Assembly (NCBI RefSeq): GCF_010365285.1
Contig: NZ_CP048286.1
Span: 1,102,001 to 1,166,000 of the forward strand
DNA length: 64,000 nucleotides
Reading direction: 5' to 3'
From: Paenibacillus rhizovicinus
Lineage (GTDB): Bacteria > Bacillota > Bacilli > Paenibacillales > Paenibacillaceae
Part shown: piece after piece, positions 15,552 through 25,583 of the stretch
How the letters are laid out: each line of letters opens with the position of its first letter
Numbering within the stretch: the stretch's first letter is position 1
Program-made: the position numbers and the translations under genes
The notes under the pieces: model-generated
Seen by the model: only the letters and a program-made list of their open reading frames with translations
Told to the model about the DNA's origin: nothing
Database searches by the model: none

Positions 15552-16622
15552 ATGGGCACAACGACGCTGGAACGACCCAAAACGAAGAAAAACGTACATG
15601 AGTCCTTCATTCCCGAACTCGTTTATTTCGAACCTGCAGCACTGGAATATCCGAAAGGCCGCCAGATCATGGAATGGGTCAAATCGCTGGACATTCCCTA
15701 CCAAATGACGACCTCTCACAATCGCATCATGAACTTTCCGGGCGAGACGGAGCTGGAACAATACAAAATCGCCAAACGCACGCTCGTCGTCGGCATCCGC
15801 AAGACGCTGAAGTTCGATACGTCCAAGCCGTCGGCCGAATACGCCATTCCGATCGCGACCGGCTGCATGGGCCACTGCCATTACTGTTATCTGCAGACGA
15901 CGCTCGGCACAAAGCCGTACATCCGCGTCTACGTCAATATGGACGATATTATTACCGCCGCGAAAGGCTACATCGACGAACGCATTCCGGAAATCACCCG
16001 TTTCGAGGCTGCTTGTACGTCCGACCCCGTCGGTCTGGAGCCGATAACCGGCAGTTTGAAAGAGCTCATCACTTTCATGGCGGATCAGGAATACGGCCGT
16101 CTTCGCTTCGTGACGAAATTCCATTACGTCGATTCGCTGCTGGACATCAAGCATAACGGACATACGCGGATTCGCTTCAGCGTCAACGCCAAATACGTCA
16201 TCAAAAATTTCGAGCCGGCTACCTCCCGCTTCGAGGATCGAATCGAAGCTGCGGCCAAGATCGCCAAAGCCGGCTATCCGCTCGGATTCATCATCGCCCC
16301 CATCATCTGGCACGAAGGCTGGCAGGAAGGCTATGCCGAGCTGCTGTCATCGCTGGCCGAGGCGCTTCCGAAGGATGCATCGCGCAATCTGACGTTCGAG
16401 CTCATCCAGCATCGCTTCACGAAGACCGCCAAGAACGTTATCGAGAAGCGCTATCCCCGGACGAAGCTCGAAATGGACATCGAGAAACGCAAATACAAAT
16501 GGGGCCGCTGGGGACAGGGCAAATACGTCTATCCCGACGAGCAAGCAGAAGCGCTCCGGATGTTCATCTCGGAGCGCATCTTTGAACATTTTGAAGATGC
16601 AAAAATTGAGTACTTCACTTAG
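15552..16622 (+). CDS. splB: Spore photoproduct lyase
   Basis: 356 residues from ATG 15552, about ten bases after AAGGAGG; the in-frame TTG at 15543 is too close to that site. This radical-SAM enzyme reverses spore photoproduct (5-thyminyl-5,6-dihydrothymine) during germination. The cluster motif CMGHCHYC gives Cys105, Cys109 and Cys112. Cys155 in AACTSDP, 50 residues on, corresponds to the H-donor Cys141 of B. subtilis. The C-terminal IEKRKYKWGRWGQGKYVY is typical. No splA-like regulator gene is seen beside it. A palindromic repeat begins at its stop codon. Confidence 0.96.
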   Translation: MGTTTLERPKTKKNVHESFIPELVYFEPAALEYPKGRQIMEWVKSLDIPYQMTTSHNRIMNFPGETELEQYKIAKRTLVVGIRKTLKFDTSKPSAEYAIPIATGCMGHCHYCYLQTTLGTKPYIRVYVNMDDIITAAKGYIDERIPEITRFEAACTSDPVGLEPITGSLKELITFMADQEYGRLRFVTKFHYVDSLLDIKHNGHTRIRFSVNAKYVIKNFEPATSRFEDRIEAAAKIAKAGYPLGFIIAPIIWHEGWQEGYAELLSSLAEALPKDASRNLTFELIQHRFTKTAKNVIEKRYPRTKLEMDIEKRKYKWGRWGQGKYVYPDEQAEALRMFISERIFEHFEDAKIEYFT

Positions 16623-16883
16623 AATTTGTTTGGAAATGTATGACCGGAGGGGCGGTATGGAGTCGGAAAAGCGTTCAGGTGAATGCTGTATTCCCTGTCT
16701 CCCGACAGTGAACACAAACCAATCACCTTTAGCGGTCGCCTTTGTAGTCGGAGGATTACCTTGGAATAATAAATCAAATCAACCGACTACAACAGCTAAA
16801 GGTTTCGTGAGAAAACCTACTTCGGAAGCATAAACTTGGAGACCCATACCGGTCCGGAGGTCATATGCCCTGACAAACTTCTA
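16621..16883. repeat. Palindromic structured repeat, copy 2 (between splB and ccdA)
   Basis: The 225-bp core, ATGACC (16640) to GGTCAT (16864), is an inverted copy of the 7.4-kb element. Terminal inverted repeats are GGGGCGGTATGGAGTC against GACCCATACC. An internal stem TGTAGTCGG (16743-16751) / CCGACTACA (16783-16791) corresponds to a different-sequence stem in copy 1, so pairing is kept while sequence changes. The shared strand TACAACAGCTAAAGG...ACTTCGGAAGC is nearly identical. It fills the gap between convergent splB and ccdA, touching both stop codons. Confidence 0.88.
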
Positions 16884-17594
16884 GAACTTCATGAATTCAG
16901 GGGTAATCGAATTCAACCAAATCGTGATTTTCGTCATTTGGTCGGTGAACAGCAGAATACCCATCAGCAGCATGACCGCACCGCCGATTCTCATCATAAT
17001 GCCGGAGTAGCGCACGATCCAGCGCGTGGATCCGATGAAGAAGGCCAGGACGAAGAACGGGATGGCGAAACCGAGCGCGTACGCCGTCGTCAGTTCGAAC
17101 CACGTACCGGGTTCCGAAGCGGCCAGCAGCAATATGCTTGCCAGAATCGGTCCCGTACATGGCGACCAGCCTGCGGAGAAGCCGATGCCGAAGATGAACG
17201 ATGCCAGATAGCCGGACTTCTTCATCCGCAGCGGCATTTTCATTTCACGCAGCAGCACTCTCGGCTGGATTAATCCCATTAGTATAAGTCCCATTAGAAT
17301 AATAAGTACGGCAGACAGCTGACGGATTAAATCCTGATACTTCGAGAATTGCTCCGCGAACGCGTTCGTGCCGTATCCGAGCGTGTAATACACGACCGAG
17401 AACCCGAGAATGAAGAACAGCGTATGCGTCATCGTGCGAACGCGAACCTCTCGGCCGGGATGTTCACTCTTTAAATCAGATACCGAAACACCTGTTATGT
17501 AGGATAAATAAGACGGATAGAGCGGCAGGCAGCAAGGCGAGATGAATGAAGCAATTCCCGCCCCGAACGCCGCCCATACCGTTACGTCAGACAT
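16881..17594 (-). CDS. ccdA: Cytochrome c biogenesis protein CcdA
   Basis: 237 residues from ATG 17594, six bases after GGAGG; the longer frame runs into a repeat. CcdA carries electrons from cytoplasmic thioredoxin across the membrane to reduce extracellular disulfides for cytochrome c maturation and, in Bacillus, spore synthesis. Six membrane segments are seen. The two conserved redox cysteines are in FISPCCLPLYPSYLSY near residue 20 and SAGWSPCTGPILAS near 135. It follows znuB by 60 bp on the same strand, but the spacer carries repeat copy B, so co-transcription is uncertain. Confidence 0.93.
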   Translation of the reverse strand: MSDVTVWAAFGAGIASFISPCCLPLYPSYLSYITGVSVSDLKSEHPGREVRVRTMTHTLFFILGFSVVYYTLGYGTNAFAEQFSKYQDLIRQLSAVLIILMGLILMGLIQPRVLLREMKMPLRMKKSGYLASFIFGIGFSAGWSPCTGPILASILLLAASEPGTWFELTTAYALGFAIPFFVLAFFIGSTRWIVRYSGIMMRIGGAVMLLMGILLFTDQMTKITIWLNSITPEFMKF

Positions 17595-17600
17595 ATGATC

Positions 17601-17650
17601 CCTCCTAGGATGCATAGGCGAGCAGTTCCGCATCAGCGGAACGACCAGCC
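17601..17650 (-). repeat. 50-bp interspersed repeat, copy B (carries ccdA RBS)
   Basis: Matches 5810-5859 at 46 of 50 positions by my count. It has the same hairpin (GTTCCGC / GCGGAAC) and ends in AGGAGG, which serves ccdA. It fills the gap from the znuB stop to the ccdA start. Confidence 0.85.
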
Positions 17651-17654
17651 GATT

Positions 17655-18461
17655 TTAGCCTCTGCTTACTCTACGTCGTACGGAGAGCAGCAGCAGCAAG
17701 ATAACGATTAAGAGCATCACGATCGTGCCCCCAGGCGCCAAATTCCAAATCCCCGCTGTAATCAGCCCAATGACTACCGCAAGCTCAGCGACGACGACGA
17801 CCGTAACGATGGACTGTCGGAAGCTTCTTGCAATGGCAAGGCTGCACGCGGCCGGGATCGTCAACAGTGCGGAAACAAGCAAAGCGCCGACGATTTTGAT
17901 CGAGACGCTGATGACAAGCGCCGTAAGAATGCTGATCATGAAATTAAAATACCGTGTAGGAAGTCCGCTGACAGCTGCCGCATCCTCATCGAACGCGAGG
18001 AGGAACAGCTCTTTGGCATGCAGGCCGATCGCCAGCAGCACGACGACTGTAACGATGCCGATGAGCAGTAAATCCACGGAGTCGAGCGTGTAGATACTGC
18101 CGAACAAGTAACCGGTAACGCTGACGTTAAAGCCTTTTCCCATCGAGAATAACAGTGATGCCAGCGCGACGCCGCCTGACATAATAATGGCGATCGACAG
18201 CTCCGCGTAAGTCTTGTACGCCTTGCGAAGCTTCTCGATGGCGAATGTCGCCGCAATCGCGAACACCAGCCCTACCGCCACCGGGTAGATCCCGGTCAGA
18301 AAACCGAGCGCGACGCCCGCGATCGAAACGTGAGACAGCGTGTCTCCGATCATCGACAACCTCCGAAGCACGAGGAACAAGCCCATTAGCGGTGCCGTAA
18401 TGCCGATGAGAATGCCTCCGATAAGCGCCCTCTGAAAAAACTCAAGTGTCACGATTTCCAA
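17655..18461 (-). CDS. znuB: Zinc ABC transporter permease ZnuB
   Basis: 268 residues from ATG 18461. An ABC-3 family permease with about eight membrane segments. The family signature LFLVLRRLSMIGDTLSHVSIAGVALGF lies at residues 28-55 and ISVSIKIVGALLVSALLTIPAACS near 185-205. It forms the channel for zinc brought by ZnuA. It follows znuC with a 3-bp spacer. ZnuB and manganese permeases are close relatives; the zinc assignment rests on the Zur-like site at the operon start and the His/Asp-rich loop of ZnuA. Confidence 0.9.
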   Translation of the reverse strand: MEIVTLEFFQRALIGGILIGITAPLMGLFLVLRRLSMIGDTLSHVSIAGVALGFLTGIYPVAVGLVFAIAATFAIEKLRKAYKTYAELSIAIIMSGGVALASLLFSMGKGFNVSVTGYLFGSIYTLDSVDLLLIGIVTVVVLLAIGLHAKELFLLAFDEDAAAVSGLPTRYFNFMISILTALVISVSIKIVGALLVSALLTIPAACSLAIARSFRQSIVTVVVVAELAVVIGLITAGIWNLAPGGTIVMLLIVILLLLLSVRRRVSRG

Positions 18462-18464
18462 CTG

Positions 18465-19268
18465 CTATACGCCTACTTTCCCTCTCTCCATCGATTGACG
18501 CAGCTCGCGAAGGCTGTGCGTCAAATTCGTTTCCCCGCAATCCTCGAGATCGTGGGAATGCTTCACGTAAAACTTGATTTTGCCCGCTTCCTGCTTCGGC
18601 TCATGGCCCAGATAGGATTGAATCATCCCCATATCGTGCGACACCATCAGAAACGTAATGTTATGGTGCTGGTGCATATGTTTGATGAGATGGAAGAACC
18701 CTTCCTGCGTATCGGCGTCGATACCGACGGTCGGCTCGTCCAGGATGAGCAGCGCAGGGTTGTTGATCAGCGCTCGCGCCAGAAAAGCACGCTGCTGCTG
18801 CCCCCCGGACAATTGTCCGATGCGTTTGCCTGCGAGATCATCGATCTTCATCGCATGCAGCGCTTCCTCGCATTTGACCGCATCCGCTTTCGACACGCGC
18901 TTGAAAATCTTATTGCGATTGTACAAGCCCGACAGCACGACTTCGCGAACCGTGGCCGGAAACAACGGATTGAACGAATTCTTCTGCGGCACGTAGCCGA
19001 TTCGTTCCCAATCGCGGAACTGGCCGATCGGCTGGCCGAACAGCTTGATCGAACCGCTCGTCGGCTTCAGAAGCCCGACGATCATGCGAAGCAGCGTCGT
19101 CTTCCCGGCGCCGTTGGACCCGATCAAACCGACGAAATCGCGCTCCTGCACGGTAAAACTGACATCGCTCATGACAGGCCGCTGCTCGTAGGCGAACGAA
19201 ACCCCATCCAATTCGATAATCGGCGCATGGCAGGCAAGCTGCGCTTGCTGCTGTTGCTTCATAAACAT
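18465..19268 (-). CDS. znuC: Zinc ABC transporter ATP-binding protein ZnuC
   Basis: 267 residues from ATG 19268, eight bases after GGGAG; the in-frame GTG at 19277 is too close to that site. Walker A GSNGAGKTTLL is near residue 55, Q-loop VPQKNSF near 95, signature LSGGQQQRAFLARAL near 150, Walker B LLILDEPTVGID near 175, and switch His in MVSHDMG near 205. The C-terminal tail after the switch (HSHDLEDCGETNLTHSLRE) has several His and Cys residues. It lies between znuA (34 bp) and znuB. Confidence 0.93.
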   Translation of the reverse strand: MFMKQQQQAQLACHAPIIELDGVSFAYEQRPVMSDVSFTVQERDFVGLIGSNGAGKTTLLRMIVGLLKPTSGSIKLFGQPIGQFRDWERIGYVPQKNSFNPLFPATVREVVLSGLYNRNKIFKRVSKADAVKCEEALHAMKIDDLAGKRIGQLSGGQQQRAFLARALINNPALLILDEPTVGIDADTQEGFFHLIKHMHQHHNITFLMVSHDMGMIQSYLGHEPKQEAGKIKFYVKHSHDLEDCGETNLTHSLRELRQSMERGKVGV

Positions 19269-19302
19269 CCACTTCACTCCCGGACCAATGACATGCCTCT
19301 AT

Positions 19303-20253
19303 TTATTGTAAAGCTTGCACTAGATTTTGCAAATTCGTCTGCATGAGCGAGAAATAATCTTCTCCTTTGGACGCCTGCTTAGGCGTTAACCCTTCAAGCG
19401 GATTAAGCACCATCGTTTGGACATGCGCTTCTCTGGCTAGCGTTTTGGCGATTTCATCCGAGACGAGCTCTTCGAAGAAGATATATTGGATGCCATTCGC
19501 CTTCACGAATTTCGTGATGTTCAGCAAATCCCGCGCCTTCGGCTCGGCATCCGGGGACAACCCCATTATAGCCACTTGCTTCAAACCGTAATCACGCGCC
19601 AGGTAGCCGAAAGCCTGATGCGACGTCACGATATCCTTCTTCTTCACGGTTGCAAGCGTGTCGGCATATTGCTTATCGAGCGCGGACAGCTTTCCTTCGA
19701 GCACCTTGTAGTTGGCCTCATAAGCATCCTTATGCGCCGGGTCGGCTTCGCTGAAACGATCCAGCACCGTCTTCGCCATGATGATCATCGACTTGGGACT
19801 GACCCATGTATGGGGATCGACATGCCCCTTGTCCGGATGATCGTCTTCGTCTTCGGGATTACCGGATATTTTCTGAATGCCTTTGCTGACCTCGACCGTC
19901 TGGAGCTTCGAATTGCCCGGCAGGCCTTCCAGGAAATCATCGACCCATCCTTCCAAGCCGGCGCCGTTATAGAGGAACAATTGCGCCTTCGACACCGTGT
20001 CCAAATCCTGGCTCTTCGGGCTCCAATCATGCGGCTCGACGCCTGCCGGTATCATGTTGATGACATTGGCGTCCGCGCCTCCGATCTGCTGGCCCAAGAA
20101 GTAGAGCGGGTAGAAGCTGGTCACGACGTTCAGCTTTCCCTCTACCAGCTTGCCTTGACCGGAAGGGCCGCAGCCCGCGGTGAAAATAATCAATACCGCA
20201 AGCGAGGCCGCCGCGGCTGCAAAACGATAACGAAACCATGATTTCTTAAACAC
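19303..20253 (-). CDS. znuA: Zinc-binding lipoprotein ZnuA
   Basis: 316 residues from GTG 20253, eight bases after AGGTGG. The longer frame would read through the promoter. A basic start and hydrophobic stretch end in the lipobox FTAGC, with Cys about 24 residues in. The cluster A-I fold is indicated by VVTSFYPLYFLGQQIGG and AGVEPHDWSPKS (metal His). A short acidic/His loop EDEDDHPDKGHVDPHTWVSP and DIVTSHQAFGYLARDYGL follow. It captures zinc outside the membrane and hands it to ZnuB. It is the first gene of znuA-znuC-znuB. Confidence 0.9.
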   Translation of the reverse strand: MFKKSWFRYRFAAAAASLAVLIIFTAGCGPSGQGKLVEGKLNVVTSFYPLYFLGQQIGGADANVINMIPAGVEPHDWSPKSQDLDTVSKAQLFLYNGAGLEGWVDDFLEGLPGNSKLQTVEVSKGIQKISGNPEDEDDHPDKGHVDPHTWVSPKSMIIMAKTVLDRFSEADPAHKDAYEANYKVLEGKLSALDKQYADTLATVKKKDIVTSHQAFGYLARDYGLKQVAIMGLSPDAEPKARDLLNITKFVKANGIQYIFFEELVSDEIAKTLAREAHVQTMVLNPLEGLTPKQASKGEDYFSLMQTNLQNLVQALQ

Positions 20254-20285
20254 GCGTACATCCACCTGCCATCTATTATCATCCA

Positions 20286-20337
20286 TAATCGTAAACATTA
20301 CTATTACGATTATATAGAGGGGCATGTGCCCTGTCAA
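20286..20337 (-). promoter_or_regulatory. znuA promoter with Zur-like operator
   Basis: On the minus strand TTGACA (20337-20332), 17 bases, TATAAT (20314-20309): a consensus sigma-A promoter. A palindrome TAATCGTAA-N9-TTACGATTA (20286-20312) overlaps the -10 and the start of transcription. The half-site TCGTAA/TTACGA resembles the Bacillus Zur box, though the spacing is wider than the usual 7-1-7 arrangement. Zinc repression of the operon is inferred. Confidence 0.75.
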
Positions 20338-20339
20338 CA

Positions 20340-20375
20340 AACGACCGCCGGGGCTGCACGCCCCGGCGGTCAATA
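20340..20375. terminator. GC-rich hairpin after metG
   Basis: GACCGCCGGGGC pairs perfectly with GCCCCGGCGGTC around a TGCAC loop. On the minus strand it is followed by GTTTGTTG, so it is likely the metG terminator. It lies immediately upstream of the znuA -35. Confidence 0.75.
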
Positions 20376-20382
20376 TTCACGC

Positions 20383-22422
<2,040 letters not shown>

Positions 22423-22454
22423 TCAAGCAAGCATTCATCATAGACTCAAAAAAA

Positions 22455-22835
22455 CAGAAAAAGCCCCCGTCCGCTATGGGACGAAAGCTTGTCGCTAACG
22501 TGGTACCACCCAAATTCCTCTCTTCCGTCACACCGGATGCGCAGCCGCGTCCGTTCGGGAAGAAAGCTTCATTCGGCTCACCGGATCACTACACGCGGTG
22601 CTCCACCTCTCGGCAACGCACCTCATCCGCGCAGATGAGCAAAAGACCGGTAACGAGGTCAATCGCCGCAGCCTTGCCCAGCCGTCGTTGCGCGCTGCTG
22701 CTCGGAAGCGGTTCTCCGGGACCATTTTCCACAAGCTGTTCCTTGCCGGTTTCCAGCTCCCCCGGCTCTCTGGTAAGGTCATCGCTTCTGTACTTATCCG
22801 TTCATCGAATGCCATATTCAATACGAATGCTCTTG
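22455..22835 (-). ncRNA. T-box riboswitch leader of metG
   Basis: The minus strand between promoter and metG has the T-box hallmarks. Stem I carries an AGTA/GATGACC region, AGAGAG and a GCTGGAAACCGGC hairpin. A plausible AUG specifier (22725-22723, in GGAAAATGGTCC) follows. The conserved T-box GGGTGGTACCACG is near 22512-22500, and a terminator stem (TTTCGTCC ... GGACGGGGGC) is followed by TTTTT near 22460. Uncharged tRNA-Met should favour antitermination. The specifier was picked by eye; the T-box sequence itself is unambiguous. Confidence 0.9.
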
Positions 22836-22840
22836 CTGAA

Positions 22841-22870
22841 ACTATACCGAATCCTCCGATACGCTGTCAA
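22841..22870 (-). promoter_or_regulatory. Promoter of the metG T-box, inside the yidD 3' end
   Basis: On the minus strand TTGACA (22870-22865), 18 bases, TATAGT (22846-22841). The -35 and spacer are coding sequence for the last residues of YidD and the -10 overlaps its stop codon. Confidence 0.8.
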
Positions 22871-23117
22871 GAGCGGCCGACGCTTGGCGTTCAAGCTCTT
22901 CGCGCGTCGGCGGCACGAGGTCGACTCCGCCCGGATGAAACGGATGACAGCGGCCGATTCGCCTGATCGCCAGCCAGCTTCCGCGCAGCGGCCCATGCTT
23001 GTCGATCGCCTCCAGCGCGTAAGCGGAGCAGGTCGGATAAAATCGGCAGGTCGGCGGCTTAAGCGGCGAAATATAGCGGCGGTAGACATGAATCGGCGCT
23101 TTAATAACGGCACGCAT
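22842..23117 (-). CDS. yidD: Membrane protein insertion efficiency factor YidD
   Basis: 91 residues from ATG 23117, after GGGGGAG; the longer frame has no site. The family signature [20 protein letters not shown] and the [32 protein letters not shown] block cover most of the protein, with the three conserved cysteines. YidD is a small amphipathic membrane-associated protein that assists YidC-type insertion. Its 3' end doubles as the metG promoter. Confidence 0.94.
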   Translation of the reverse strand: MRAVIKAPIHVYRRYISPLKPPTCRFYPTCSAYALEAIDKHGPLRGSWLAIRRIGRCHPFHPGGVDLVPPTREELERQASAALDSVSEDSV

Positions 23118-23399
23118 GGCAGCTCCCCCTTCTACTATTAAATATGCGCGCGCGTACGCAGGCTTAATGGTATCTATCATGACGCAATTCGGCTTCGGCG
23201 TCAATTTTCAAACAGCTTACAAAATAGCGACAACTCATTTGTCGTGATTTTGTATGTTTATTGTCACGGAAACGTATTATTGCACGATTTCATTTGTGTT
23301 ACCGTATAGACATGTCGCATAATTAGAGCAAGTAAAACTCTAAATGTACGCCACAACTGAAGTTTCTTGCATCTACCCACTATTAGGAGGAATAATTCA
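23118..23399. promoter_or_regulatory. Intergenic region with 33-bp operator-like palindrome
   Basis: Between divergent yidD and the oxidoreductase gene. A palindrome at 23220-23252, CAAAAT-N2-CGACAA-N5-TTGTCG-N2-ATTTTG, has the size of a dimeric regulator site. Downstream TTGCAC and TATAGA (19 bp apart) may form a promoter for the oxidoreductase. The adjacent AraC-type regulator is a candidate binder, although a symmetric palindrome is not typical of that family. Confidence 0.5.
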
Positions 23400-24392
23400 A
23401 TGATTCGCGTTGCTATGCTCAGCTATTGGCATGTTCATGCCTGGGATTACACCAAACAAGTTCAAGAAAATCCGAACACCGAAATCGTCGCCGTATGGGA
23501 CGAACTGTCGGACCGCGGTCAAGAAGCCGCCGCTAAACTCGGCGTTCCGTTTATCGCTAATTTGGATGAATTGCTCGCGCGCACGGACATCGATGCCGTC
23601 GTCGTCGATACGCCGACGAACATCCACCGCGATGTCATGGTGAAGGCTGCCCGCGCCGGTAAACATATTTTCACGGAGAAAGTCATTGCGCCTACGCTGC
23701 GCGAAGTCAACGAAATCATCGCCGCGGTTCGCGAAGCAGGCGTGAAGCTGACCGTTTCGCTGCCGCGCCTTAACGACCGCTACACGTTGGCAGCACAAGA
23801 AGTGCTGAGCCAAGGCTTGCTCGGCGAGCTGACGCAAGCGCGCGTCCGTTTGTCCCACAACGGCGCGATCGCAAACTGGCTGCCAGAACATTTCTATAAC
23901 CTCGAGCAATGCGGCGGCGGCGCGCTGATCGATCTCGGCTGCCACCCGATGTACCTGACTCGCCTCTTCCTCGGCTTGCCTACGAGCGTAAGCGCGGCAT
24001 TCGGCTACGTAACGGGCAAAGAAGTCGAAGACAACGCGGTTGCCACGCTTCGCTACGAGAACGGCGCTGTCGGTATTGTCGAAGCAGGTTTCGTAAACGC
24101 ACATTCCCCATTCTGCGTGGAAATCCACGGTACGGAAGGCACGCTGCTGTACGGCTTGCCGGATGAAGTCGTACGCGTTCGCAGCAACAAGCTGAATTCG
24201 CAAGAGTGGGTAACAATCGAACAGCCAGCACAACGCATTTCCGCATACGATCAATGGGTCGGCCACGTACTGAACGGCACGGAAGCGGAAGAGAACGTTG
24301 GCTATGCGATCGATTTGACGAAATTGATGGAAGCCGCTACGATCTCCAACGCCGAGAAACGCGCCGTTTCCCTGTCCGAGCTGCAAAATTAA
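23400..24392 (+). CDS. Gfo/Idh/MocA family oxidoreductase
   Basis: 330 residues from ATG 23400, nine bases after AGGAGG. The N-terminal Rossmann domain starts MIRVAMLSYWHVHAWDY rather than with the usual GxGxxG, so the cofactor loop is atypical. AVVVDTPTNIHRDVMVKAARAGKHIFTEKVIAPTL carries the conserved EK(V/P) motif. The C-terminal domain has GGGALIDLGCHPMYLTRL with the D-x3-H pair typical of catalysis. Such enzymes oxidise or isomerise sugars and polyols with NAD(P). It precedes an AraC-type regulator by 29 bp, so they are probably one unit. Substrate unknown. Confidence 0.88.
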   Translation: MIRVAMLSYWHVHAWDYTKQVQENPNTEIVAVWDELSDRGQEAAAKLGVPFIANLDELLARTDIDAVVVDTPTNIHRDVMVKAARAGKHIFTEKVIAPTLREVNEIIAAVREAGVKLTVSLPRLNDRYTLAAQEVLSQGLLGELTQARVRLSHNGAIANWLPEHFYNLEQCGGGALIDLGCHPMYLTRLFLGLPTSVSAAFGYVTGKEVEDNAVATLRYENGAVGIVEAGFVNAHSPFCVEIHGTEGTLLYGLPDEVVRVRSNKLNSQEWVTIEQPAQRISAYDQWVGHVLNGTEAEENVGYAIDLTKLMEAATISNAEKRAVSLSELQN

Positions 24393-24421
24393 TCTGCGAT
24401 CCCTAGTATTCGAAGGAGGCG

Positions 24422-25411
24422 ATGAAGCTGGCTAAACCGTTTGCTTACACCTTGATGGCCGAGCGAAATGACGCGATCGACAGGCTCGATATTCAATTCC
24501 GCTGGGGCGGTTACGGGTTTCGCGTGCTGCGCTGCCACTTGACCTCCTTCTCACCGGGCAAGATCGTCCGATTCCATAAACATTCGGAGTACGAGTTTCA
24601 TTTCATCCCGCGGGGCAAAGGCACTGTCATCCTGGAGGATGCCGTCTATCCGCTCCACGAAGGCTTGTTCTATTTGACCGGGCCGAACGTCATCCACCAG
24701 CAGGAAGCCGATGCCCGCGAAGCGATGGATGAGCTCTGCCTCCACATCGACATCGTTCCGATCAAAGAATCGGATCAAACCGCCGCTTGGGGCGATCCTT
24801 GGGAACGCCATGAAGCGGAAGCCTGCGTTCGGGCGCTCGACAATCTGCCGCTTCGGCCGCATGTCGATCAATACAATGCGATGGCTTGGTTTCTGACGGC
24901 TTACCGCGCTTGGAACGAAGGACAGCCGGGGGCGTTCTCCACCATCAAGCAGGCGATTATTCAAATCCTGCTTCGCGCCGCGCGGATGTCCGCCATTCCG
25001 AACGTAACGTTCGAACCGCCTTCCCGCAACATCAACGAGCACCGGTTTCGGATTGCGACGCAGTTCATTCATGACAACTACGCGCAGCCGCTCACGCTGC
25101 AGGAAGTCGCCGAACGGATTCCCATCAGTCCAAGGCAGCTGCAACGGGTATTCCGCGAACAAGGCGAAGATTCGTTCACGGCTTATCTGGAGAACTACCG
25201 GCTCTCCCAAATCTGTTCGGCCATCGTCGAGGGCAGCCGCCCGATCGAGCAGATTGCGTTGGAGCACGGCTTCGCAAGCAGCAATTACTTATACTACGTC
25301 TTCAAGAAACGGTTCAACATGACGCCGAAGCAGTTCCGCAAACAGCATGCGGGCGCGGCTGCCGAAGAAGAGCAGCTTGTCCCCGTCATCGCTGGAGAAC
25401 GGGAACGATAG
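24422..25411 (+). CDS. AraC family transcriptional regulator with cupin sensor
   Basis: 329 residues from ATG 24422. AAGGAGG is only two bases away, so the exact start is slightly uncertain. The N-terminal cupin-like domain (residues 15-110) contains RFHKHSEYEFHFIPRGKGTVILED and GLFYLTGPNVIHQQEA. The C-terminal double helix-turn-helix (about 210-310) contains ATQFIHDNYAQPLTLQEVAE, ISPRQLQRVFREQGEDSF and IALEHGFASSNYLYYVFKK with the MTPKQFRK end. It likely controls the upstream oxidoreductase gene in response to a sugar-like ligand. Confidence 0.9.
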   Translation: MKLAKPFAYTLMAERNDAIDRLDIQFRWGGYGFRVLRCHLTSFSPGKIVRFHKHSEYEFHFIPRGKGTVILEDAVYPLHEGLFYLTGPNVIHQQEADAREAMDELCLHIDIVPIKESDQTAAWGDPWERHEAEACVRALDNLPLRPHVDQYNAMAWFLTAYRAWNEGQPGAFSTIKQAIIQILLRAARMSAIPNVTFEPPSRNINEHRFRIATQFIHDNYAQPLTLQEVAERIPISPRQLQRVFREQGEDSFTAYLENYRLSQICSAIVEGSRPIEQIALEHGFASSNYLYYVFKKRFNMTPKQFRKQHAGAAAEEEQLVPVIAGERER

Positions 25412-25454
25412 GCCGAGTGGACCCCTGTGCTGCTGCAACCAGCAGCAACACGAA

Positions 25455-25497
25455 AAACCGTGCATCCCCATAACTTGGGGATGCACGGTTTTTTCAT
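25455..25497. terminator. Bidirectional terminator
   Basis: AAAACCGTGCATCCCC pairs with GGGGATGCACGGTTTT around a short loop, followed by TTT. It ends the oxidoreductase/AraC unit and may serve the convergent gene. Confidence 0.9.
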
Positions 25498-25583
25498 ATG
25501 CCGACCGCGATCGGCTATACGCCATAGCTGATGCTATGTCTTCTCGTTCCATTTCTTATTTAATAATGGCAACTTGCAGCTTG

